Below, piece after piece: positions 1 through 5,459 of a stretch of DNA of 5,459 bases; position 1 is the first letter of the stretch, and every line of letters begins with the position of its first letter. The DNA lies in assembly GCA_029935135.1 (NCBI GenBank), contig JAOZKX010000178.1, positions 1 through 5,459 on the forward strand, given 5' to 3'. The translations under genes were made by a program, and so were the position numbers. A model generated the notes under the pieces. That model was given only the letters and a program-made list of their open reading frames with translations, ran no database searches and had not been told where the DNA came from. This DNA is from Desulfocapsa sp. GTDB taxonomy: Bacteria; Desulfobacterota; Desulfobulbia; Desulfobulbales; Desulfocapsaceae.

Positions 1-12
1 GTCTTTTCTAAA

Positions 13-2664
13 ATGATCGAAAGGATTACCCTCCTTCTTGATAAAAAATGTTTTGCAGATATTGCTGCAAAGACAGCTGCTCTCCTGGCAACGCAGATAG
101 ATGATGCCTCTCTCCTTATGTTTGCCTGTCAGGAATTTTCCACCCCTTTTGGGGACGATTTTTACCATGCCCAGATTCGTCGTATTGATCCGCCCATTAT
201 GAAAAAAATTCTTGCCTGGATGGAAGAACAGAAGGGAAAAGAAGCGAGAGGTGAAAAGGTTTCCCGGGTGCAGTTGGATATTGTCAGTAAGGCCTATGAA
301 CGACTGCTTGACACCTCCAGGATCAAACAGATAAAAGCAGCGGATTCTACGGAAGATGCTTTGTCAGCCGGTGAGAAAGAGAGAAAGGTACAACGGGTAC
401 AGGCGGGTATTGTTGCTCTTGCCAAGGGTGAGATGGAAGGTCTGGCAAACGAGGAAATTCGTCACAATCTTCCTGTGACCATTGAAAGGCTCTTTGCCAA
501 TGGAAAAGAGTCTGTGGCCGCTGCCATCATTCAGAATATGGTCTTAGGTCTGAAAGATAAGGGGAGTGCACTTCGGCCGCATCTCACTCTGGCTATCGGG
601 GCAGTGGCTGTAAAACTGGCATCGCTTGAGCGCTGGGAGTGGCTGGAAAAACTTGTTCCTGTTTCCCTTGCCAGGATTCGTGAGTCTGAGAATGCTGACA
701 GGAGTTATAAAAATTATCTAACAGCCATGCAGCAGATGATGAACCATGCCTGGCAGCATGCAAATGATGCTCTTGCTGAAACGATATTGGATACTTTTTA
801 TCATATTCGTTCAGGTGAGTTGGAAAAAACGAAAGAGATCCGCGATCTTGTTGGAAAGATTCAGGATAGTGGGGTTGATGCGAAAGTCTTGCAGTCTTAT
901 CTGCAACGCTGTTTTGTGAAACCTGTGGACGATGATATCTGCCGCAAAATGTGTATGCAGGGTCCTGTTGCCGCAGATTATCTGATTGATATACTCCTCG
1001 AGTCGGATAGCCGTGCAGACCGTATCCGTTTGCTGAAAATTCTTACCGGTGTGAAAATACAGCTTCCACCACTGCTGCATAAGCGTCTTGATGAGCCTAT
1101 GCCGTGGTATGGAAAGAGAAATATTATACGGCTTCTTTCTGAAACAGGGACGGAAGATGATGTGATCCCGGTTCTGAAGTATGTGGCCCATGATGATTTG
1201 CGGGTCACCAAAGAAGCATTGACCTGTATTGTGAGAACAGGGGGTGAATCAACTCAGCAGTATCTTTTGCAGGTACTGCCTCAGGCGACTCTTCAGGTGA
1301 AGGTCCTGTTGATGCGGGAGCTGAAACGTATCGCGGACGGCGGGGTGGTTGAACCGCTTTCTGAGTTACTGGAAGAGTGTAAGTCATTTAGTGGCTCCGA
1401 AAAAAATGAACTGGTTGTGGCTATCTGCGAAACACTTGGGGCCACCGGTGAAGGGAAAGCAGCCAAGGTACTTCAGCTCATTGTAGAGAGCAGGGGCGAA
1501 AACCTTGGTAAAGAAAGTGTGGAGGCAGCGCAACAGGCAATCGCCCTGATAGATGAGCGATATAAAATCCAGGCGGGGCAGTATCAGGAATTACCAGATA
1601 AGAACAAAGAGACTCAAGAGGTGATTGTCGAGGATGGATTTGATAAATTCGAGTGCATTACCACCGATCCCGATGAAGAGCAAGTGTATGCGCTGGTACG
1701 GCAGGGTGAAAAGGAGGCGGCCAAACAACTGTTACTCACACTTATCGAAAAGACTGTTCAATTAAAACAATTTCATACTGCTGAAGCATTTCGCCTGCGA
1801 CTTATTGATGTAGATTCCATGGCCTTGTCAGAAATCATTAAGGCAGCAGAGATGATTGAAGAGGCCAAGGCTGCTTCAATAGACAGCGATCATATCGCGA
1901 TATGGTCAGATTTGTATGATGTGTTAAGTACAGAAGAATTTAATACATTTTATCACTCTTTGCAGCATAAGGCGTATGTTTCCGAGGCTCCCATTGTTCG
2001 CCAGGGTGATGAGCCGCAGGGGCTTTTCTTTATTAATAAGGGCAAGGTCAAGCTCTTTTACCAGGAAAAAGGTAATGAGACGCTGGTTGCGGTTCTGGGG
2101 CCAGGGCAGGTTTTTGGGGGGACCACTTTTTTCGATGATTCCATGTGGACCTTGAATGCCAGTGGCATGGGAGCCGTTGAAGTCTCTTGCTTGTCTGTGG
2201 ATAATCTGGAAAAGTGGAGTGAAATATATCCTGCTCTGGAGCCTAAACTGCAGGTGTTTTGCCGCCAGTTTGATGAGGAGTTGAGTGATTTCTTTTTGAA
2301 CTCTGGTGCTGATCGACGGGAATCACCCCGCTATTCATTCTCAGGCTCAGTACGAATTCTTTTGCTTGATCAACTTGGAAATGCCACCAGTACAAAGTTG
2401 CGTGGTGATGGCATCGATATCTCACAGGGAGGGGCCTCTTTTATTGCCCGTATCTCTCATGCCAAGCATGGACGCACTTTGCTTGGCAGAAACATTAAAC
2501 TTGCCATTGAAGGAAGTGGATTGGAGAAAAATAAAACAGTGAGAACTGGAATTATCCTTGCGGTCCGTTCCCGTCATTCAGTAGAAATGGACCATTCTCT
2601 TCATGTCTGTTTCGATGATCATTTTACTCCAGTTGAAGTACAAAAAATCAGAAACAGCCAATAG
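13..2664 (+). CDS. HEAT-repeat / CRP-like cyclic-nucleotide-binding-fold / PilZ domain protein (5' end possibly outside window)
   Basis: Probable cytoplasmic c-di-GMP receptor or scaffold protein of at least 883 aa, with no signal peptide or membrane segment seen. Residues 1 to about 330 are mostly helical. About 330-510 contain short amphipathic helix pairs resembling HEAT/PBS-lyase repeats, and about 555-625 look TPR-like. Residues about 635-745 form a CRP-type beta-roll (VRQGDEPQGLFFINKGKVKL, then GPGQVFGG). The usual FGE is FGG (701-703) and the usual Arg-Ser/Thr is Trp712-Thr713, so canonical cAMP/cGMP binding is doubtful. Residues about 768-878 are a PilZ domain with both c-di-GMP motifs: RxxxR at R769/R773 and DxSxxG at D802/S804/G807. 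No helix-turn-helix follows the CRP-like fold, so this is not a CRP transcription factor. The ATG at 13 has no Shine-Dalgarno in the 12 bases before it and the frame is open to base 1, so the true start may lie upstream. The downstream gene follows after about 60 bp on the same strand. The exact role is unknown; domain calls are by eye, firmest for PilZ and the CRP-like fold. Confidence 0.9.
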   Translation: MIERITLLLDKKCFADIAAKTAALLATQIDDASLLMFACQEFSTPFGDDFYHAQIRRIDPPIMKKILAWMEEQKGKEARGEKVSRVQLDIVSKAYERLLDTSRIKQIKAADSTEDALSAGEKERKVQRVQAGIVALAKGEMEGLANEEIRHNLPVTIERLFANGKESVAAAIIQNMVLGLKDKGSALRPHLTLAIGAVAVKLASLERWEWLEKLVPVSLARIRESENADRSYKNYLTAMQQMMNHAWQHANDALAETILDTFYHIRSGELEKTKEIRDLVGKIQDSGVDAKVLQSYLQRCFVKPVDDDICRKMCMQGPVAADYLIDILLESDSRADRIRLLKILTGVKIQLPPLLHKRLDEPMPWYGKRNIIRLLSETGTEDDVIPVLKYVAHDDLRVTKEALTCIVRTGGESTQQYLLQVLPQATLQVKVLLMRELKRIADGGVVEPLSELLEECKSFSGSEKNELVVAICETLGATGEGKAAKVLQLIVESRGENLGKESVEAAQQAIALIDERYKIQAGQYQELPDKNKETQEVIVEDGFDKFECITTDPDEEQVYALVRQGEKEAAKQLLLTLIEKTVQLKQFHTAEAFRLRLIDVDSMALSEIIKAAEMIEEAKAASIDSDHIAIWSDLYDVLSTEEFNTFYHSLQHKAYVSEAPIVRQGDEPQGLFFINKGKVKLFYQEKGNETLVAVLGPGQVFGGTTFFDDSMWTLNASGMGAVEVSCLSVDNLEKWSEIYPALEPKLQVFCRQFDEELSDFFLNSGADRRESPRYSFSGSVRILLLDQLGNATSTKLRGDGIDISQGGASFIARISHAKHGRTLLGRNIKLAIEGSGLEKNKTVRTGIILAVRSRHSVEMDHSLHVCFDDHFTPVEVQKIRNSQ

Positions 2665-2681
2665 TCTTATTTTGATTCTTT

Positions 2682-2695
2682 CATCTGAGCAGATG
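2682..2695. promoter_or_regulatory. Short perfect dyad between the first two genes
   Basis: CATCTG-AG-CAGATG is a perfect 6-bp inverted repeat with a 2-bp centre. It lies in the about 60-bp gap between the PilZ protein and the primase-helicase-like gene. It could be an operator half-site pair or a tiny RNA hairpin (5-bp stem, 4-nt loop). No T-run follows, so it is not a terminator. A dyad this short can arise by chance. Confidence 0.2.
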
Positions 2696-2724
2696 CAACC
2701 TTTTCCCGCCGTTTGACAAATTAT

Positions 2725-4512
2725 ATGGAACAGAGCGACGCCATAGCAAATCTGTATCTGCAGAATCTTTCCAACACGAAGGCTGAAAAAAATTATCTTA
2801 CCGCAGATTGCCCTTTCTGCCGGAAAAAAGGTCTCGATCCTCAGGGCAAGTTTGTTGTCTTCCTAAAAAAAAGTGGGTTTTTTCATGGCTATTTTCGTTG
2901 TTTGAATCGCTGTGTTCCTGGTGGCTTTCCCCTGTGGTTTGCAAAACTTTCCGGCCTGGATCCTCTTCAGGTGCCGGGATTTGATCCTGACCGTGAACCC
3001 CCAGCCAGAAAAAGTGACTATCCTGTTGCGAATTTAAACAAAGAAATTGACTTGTATCATGAGAGCCTGACCCCTGCGCTGTTGGAAAGATTTCAGGAAG
3101 CAGGTGTTGGTGAGAGCCTTCTTGCCGAACAACAGATAGGTTTTAATGGCCGCTATCTTGTCTATCCATATATCCGGGATGACAACAACTGTTATGCCGC
3201 ACGCTGTGTTTTTCCAGGACGCAGTGAAGATGTTTTCTGGCATGGAGAAGAGCAGGTATTTGGTGATCATGCCAGAATTTTTAATGTGCAGGATATTGGC
3301 CATTGCGAAAACGGCAGTCTGTTTCTCTGTGCAGGGGAAGATAATTTACTCGTTCTGAAGCAGTTGGGATTTCCAGGCGTTGCGGTACCGGATCATCAGA
3401 ATATGGAGGGAATCGATCCTGAGCAGTTTGGACTGATAAAGAATATTTTTCTGGTTATGGAAAATAGTGGTGAGGCTGAGCTCTGTACCTATCAACTTGC
3501 TTCCCGGATAGGCTACAAGGTACGTCCGTTCAAATGGTCTTATGGGCTGCCGCAGAATTATACAGTCTGGCAGTTTGCAAAAGATAAAGGAAAACAGTTC
3601 CGTGCCCTGGTTTCTACCATGGTAAACGAGGCAAAACCTTTTTCTCCCTTTGTCACGCCGGAGAGAGAGAATAACCATTTTTTTGAACAACTTGCCCTTG
3701 AAGGCGGTACTTCCTATGCCTCTTTGCAGACCGGGTTTCCATTTCTTGACCAGGCCCTTGATGGGGTGCATGGTATTAATATTATTGGTGGAGCTCCAAA
3801 ATCCGGAAAATCCACTTTTATGATTCAAATGGCAACGGAAATGGCACTTCGGAAAATCCCGGTGCTGTATTATGATTTTGAGAATGGTCGGCAGAAAATT
3901 TACCAGCGGACATTGTGCCGTCTCAGTCGGCAGTCTACTGAATCGATTCGCCTGGATGAGTTTAGCGATGAACAGCAAAAACAATATGATAAGAGTTGCA
4001 GCCGATTTAAGGAGATGCTCACATTTTTTCGAGTGGTGAATGACCGGCAGGTGACTCCTGAGATTATGAGGCAGCATATCGATTTTATTCGTCACGAAAC
4101 AAACAGTATTTATACCGTTGTGGTAATAGACAGTCTTCATAAGCTACCATTTAAAGATTTCTCTGAGCGTAGAACTGGAATTGACGCCTGGCTCCGACAG
4201 CTGGAATCCATCCGTGATGAGTTGCGTGTCTCGTTTCTTGTCGTGTCGGAACTCTCAAGGGGGGTGGGGGAAAGTTATTCTGAATCACCTCATCTTGGTG
4301 TCTTCAAGGGGTCTGGTGACATTGAGTACAGTGCGGATAATGCCATGGTTCTCTTTCCAGACTGGGATCCGCTTTCCTCAGTTTCCGAACAATCGCGAAA
4401 GAACAAGCTCTGGTTGGTTGCAAGTCGTGAACACAGTCCGGGTCTTGTGGCAGAATATGAAGTAGACTATCCCTATTGGGGTTTTGTTGAACATAAAGCA
4501 GGGGACAAATAA
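2725..4512 (+). CDS. Primase-helicase-like protein: zinc ribbon, degenerate TOPRIM, DnaB/KaiC-type RecA ATPase
   Basis: This 595-aa cytoplasmic ATPase is arranged like phage T7 gp4 and Twinkle. An N-terminal zinc ribbon uses C29-P-F-C32 and C59-x3-C63, followed by a GGF segment similar to the GGD that follows the zinc site in DnaG-type primases. A TOPRIM-like fold spans about 140-275 (RYLVYPYIRDD at 143, LFLCAGEDN at 199-207, IFLVMENSGE at 241-250). The RecA core spans about 325-590. It has the entry motif TGFPFLDQAL at 336, Walker A GAPKSGKST at 356-364 (Lys362), the putative catalytic Glu386 in YYDFEN, Walker B VVVID (Asp469), SELSRG at 508-513, SGDIE at 530-534 and SREHSPG at 567-573. The TOPRIM acidic residues are substituted, so primer synthesis is doubtful while ATPase or DNA translocation is plausible. 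Start choice: ATG 2725 is preferred, and in-frame TTG 2713 would add four residues. Neither has a clear Shine-Dalgarno, and an in-frame stop sits at 2686-2688. It could belong to a mobile element or be a host protein; no integrase or phage gene is present to decide. Confidence 0.9.
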   Translation: MEQSDAIANLYLQNLSNTKAEKNYLTADCPFCRKKGLDPQGKFVVFLKKSGFFHGYFRCLNRCVPGGFPLWFAKLSGLDPLQVPGFDPDREPPARKSDYPVANLNKEIDLYHESLTPALLERFQEAGVGESLLAEQQIGFNGRYLVYPYIRDDNNCYAARCVFPGRSEDVFWHGEEQVFGDHARIFNVQDIGHCENGSLFLCAGEDNLLVLKQLGFPGVAVPDHQNMEGIDPEQFGLIKNIFLVMENSGEAELCTYQLASRIGYKVRPFKWSYGLPQNYTVWQFAKDKGKQFRALVSTMVNEAKPFSPFVTPERENNHFFEQLALEGGTSYASLQTGFPFLDQALDGVHGINIIGGAPKSGKSTFMIQMATEMALRKIPVLYYDFENGRQKIYQRTLCRLSRQSTESIRLDEFSDEQQKQYDKSCSRFKEMLTFFRVVNDRQVTPEIMRQHIDFIRHETNSIYTVVVIDSLHKLPFKDFSERRTGIDAWLRQLESIRDELRVSFLVVSELSRGVGESYSESPHLGVFKGSGDIEYSADNAMVLFPDWDPLSSVSEQSRKNKLWLVASREHSPGLVAEYEVDYPYWGFVEHKAGDK

Positions 4513-4598
4513 TTACCTCTCGTGGTGAAGGAGTACTTTTGGTTGGTAATTCTCTTTATATTCTTGTATCGTCAGAGTATATAAGTGAATTGTTCTCC

Positions 4599-4613
4599 CT
4601 ACTCTAAGAGTAG
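4599..4613. promoter_or_regulatory. Operator-like dyad upstream of the cytochrome gene
   Basis: CTACTCT-A-AGAGTAG is a perfect 7-bp inverted repeat around a single central base, 50 bp before the cytochrome start codon. The one-base centre rules out a stable RNA hairpin as written, so a dimeric DNA-binding regulator is the more natural reading. No convincing sigma70 or sigma54 promoter could be placed nearby. TTGTCA at 4616-4621 resembles a -35 box, but no -10 box sits at a good distance. The binding protein is not identifiable from sequence. Confidence 0.4.
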
Positions 4614-4652
4614 ATTTGTCAAAAGGATTGTTTGAATACCAATTTGTTATTT

Positions 4653-4658
4653 AAGGAG
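4653..4658 (+). promoter_or_regulatory. Ribosome binding site of the cytochrome gene
   Basis: AAGGAG lies 5 bases before ATG 4664. This supports that ATG as the start rather than the GTG at 4658, which overlaps the Shine-Dalgarno itself. It is the only strong ribosome binding site ahead of any of the three genes. Confidence 0.85.
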
Positions 4659-4663
4659 TGGTT

Positions 4664-5356
4664 ATGAAGAAATTAGCGCTGGCATTGAGCTCAGCTATGA
4701 TATTTTTTGCTGTTCAAGAGGTGCAGGCTTTTGATCCGGAGGGCGGCAATGCGCTTTGGGGGAAATATGCCATCCAGACATGCCGATCGTGTCATAAGGA
4801 AAAAGGACTGAGTGGCCTGGATCCCAATGAGCGACCCAGTGAAGCCTGGGCTGAAATATTCGTAGATAATTATGCTAAATTACGCGAAATGGACCATGAC
4901 TTTGCAGCCGTAGGTATTAATGACAGACAGCTGGAAAACATTCATCGTTACCTGGTTGAAACAGCAGTCAGTGCCATGGGTACGGCCTCTATCACAAAGA
5001 GTACTCCTAAAAAAACGACGAGTTATACAAGAAAGAGTACAGCAACAACTGCAACAGTAACTTCGAGTATGACATCTGGAGCGAAATTTGATATGGCAGC
5101 AGGAAGTGCCGGAAAGGGAAGGTATATATTTCGTAAATGTCTAAGTTGTCATAAGAAAAACAAGGCTCCCACGATTTCTCCCGGCGATAGAACAAAAAAA
5201 GCCTGGGATCGTTACTTTGCCCGTGATTATAAAAAGTTTAAGAAAGCGATGCCTGAATTTGATACCTATAAGTATTCAACAAGTCAGATGCAGCACTTAC
5301 ATCAGTTTATGGTAAAGTACGCACTTGATGCTGATAAGCCAAAGACCTGTGAGTAG
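4664..5356 (+). CDS. Exported di-heme c-type cytochrome with two tandem single-heme modules
   Basis: This 230-aa precursor is predicted to act as a periplasmic electron carrier. Residues 1-22 are a Sec signal peptide: Lys2-Lys3, a hydrophobic core, and probable cleavage after V-Q-A22. Two heme c attachment motifs are present: CRSCH at 40-44 and CLSCH at 159-163. Each sits in a module of 77 residues (28-104 and 147-223), and the two modules align with no gaps. By hand count about 22 of 77 positions are identical, including G-x-Y before the CxxCH, A-W and Y-x-K after it, and a later His (94 and 213). The sixth ligand could be that His or Met76/Met196. The modules are joined by a Thr/Ser/Lys-rich, low-complexity linker (105-146). 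The second module is rich in Lys. The penultimate residue is an extra Cys (229). The start is ATG 4664, set by the AAGGAG before it. No specific cytochrome family is recognised, so the redox partner is unknown. The 151-bp upstream gap suggests its own promoter. Confidence 0.93.
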   Translation: MKKLALALSSAMIFFAVQEVQAFDPEGGNALWGKYAIQTCRSCHKEKGLSGLDPNERPSEAWAEIFVDNYAKLREMDHDFAAVGINDRQLENIHRYLVETAVSAMGTASITKSTPKKTTSYTRKSTATTATVTSSMTSGAKFDMAAGSAGKGRYIFRKCLSCHKKNKAPTISPGDRTKKAWDRYFARDYKKFKKAMPEFDTYKYSTSQMQHLHQFMVKYALDADKPKTCE

Positions 5357-5373
5357 CAGTACAGAATGAACAA

Positions 5374-5409
5374 TGCGGTGATTCCCGGAACAGAACGGGA
5401 ATCACCGCA
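5374..5409 (+). terminator. Long perfect stem-loop after the cytochrome gene
   Basis: TGCGGTGATTCCCG (5374-5387) pairs perfectly with CGGGAATCACCGCA (5396-5409), giving a 14-bp stem with an 8-base loop, GAACAGAA. It begins 18 bases past the cytochrome stop codon, the usual place for a terminator or 3' stabilising hairpin. No T-run follows on the + strand, because the heptamer array takes its place. A classic intrinsic terminator is therefore not certain, and mRNA protection or a cruciform are alternatives. Confidence 0.55.
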
Positions 5410-5459
5410 AACCGCAAACCGCAAACCGCAAACCGCAAACCGCAAACCGCAAACCGCAA
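5404..5459. repeat. Tandem heptamer array, eight perfect ACCGCAA units, running to the window end
   Basis: Exactly eight copies of the 7-bp unit ACCGCAA start at 5404, 5411, 5418, 5425, 5432, 5439, 5446 and 5453, with no mismatch. The array is cut by the window end, so its true length is unknown. The first unit lies within the 3' arm of the preceding stem-loop. Short tandem heptamers of this kind (STRR) are known from cyanobacterial genomes, but this unit is not recognised as a named family. Replication slippage or an assembly artefact are the simplest explanations. Confidence 0.95.

Noticed and set aside
1915..2247. CRP/FNR-family transcription factor
   Set aside because: The CRP-like fold is followed directly by a PilZ domain, and no helix-turn-helix is visible.
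2713..2718. TTGACA, a perfect -35 box
   Set aside because: There is no -10-like hexamer 16-18 bases downstream, and it overlaps the start region of the second gene.
2865..2883. A8 run followed by T6 run, including an in-frame A-AAA-AAA slippery heptamer
   Set aside because: The frame continues without a break into the second zinc-binding Cys pair, and the shifted frame has no recognisable product. It is a possible indel hotspot but not evidence of programmed frameshifting.
3346..4140. 264-codon open frame on the minus strand
   Set aside because: It lies wholly inside the primase-helicase-like gene, whose + strand frame carries clear Walker A and B motifs. The antisense product has no recognisable domain and is a composition shadow.
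4511..4551. AATTACC / GGTAATT inverted repeat overlapping the stop codon of the second gene
   Set aside because: The arms are only 7 bp and AT-rich, with a 27-base loop and a poor T-run, so it is too weak to call a terminator.
4658..4660. GTG start two codons upstream for the cytochrome
   Set aside because: It overlaps the Shine-Dalgarno AAGGAG. ATG 4664 has correct spacing and gives a normal signal peptide beginning M-K-K.
5404..5459. CRISPR array
   Set aside because: The repeat unit is 7 bp, directly abutting and without spacers, so it is a simple tandem repeat.

Overview
The window holds three genes, all on the + strand. They are followed by a strong stem-loop that runs into a 7-bp tandem repeat, where the sequence stops. 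The proteins suggest a Gram-negative anaerobe that uses c-di-GMP signalling and exports c-type cytochromes. Base composition is moderate, with no strong GC bias. Sulfur- or metal-cycling Desulfobacterota (for example Desulfobulbales or Desulfuromonadia) are a plausible source, but this is inferred from the gene types and nothing in the window fixes the taxon. The window looks like a whole contig: the first gene is open to base 1, and the last 56 bases are a perfect heptamer array of the kind that breaks assemblies.

Layout. Bases 1-2664 encode a large (at least 883 aa) soluble scaffold protein. It has a helical N-terminus, a HEAT-like region, a CRP-type cyclic-nucleotide-binding fold and a C-terminal PilZ domain. 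The PilZ c-di-GMP motifs are intact, but the nucleotide pocket of the CRP-like domain looks degenerate. Bases 2725-4512 encode a 595-aa protein laid out like a T7 gp4/Twinkle primase-helicase: four-Cys zinc ribbon, TOPRIM-like domain, then a DnaB/KaiC-type RecA ATPase. The ATPase core is intact, but the acidic residues of the TOPRIM domain are substituted, so it resembles a pseudo-primase. The two genes are about 60 bp apart and may be co-transcribed.

A 151-bp gap (4513-4663) carries a near-perfect dyad and a strong ribosome binding site. It precedes a 230-aa exported di-heme cytochrome c built from two ungapped copies of one about 77-residue single-heme module, joined by a Thr/Ser/Lys-rich linker. 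Past its stop is a 14-bp perfect stem-loop whose 3' arm contains the first unit of eight tandem ACCGCAA repeats.

How the genes work together is not clear. The first two could form a c-di-GMP-responsive ATPase module in the cytoplasm. The cytochrome is probably a separate transcription unit acting in the periplasm. The most unusual points are the inactivated-looking TOPRIM domain coupled to an intact RecA motor, and its pairing with a HEAT/CRP-like/PilZ receptor.
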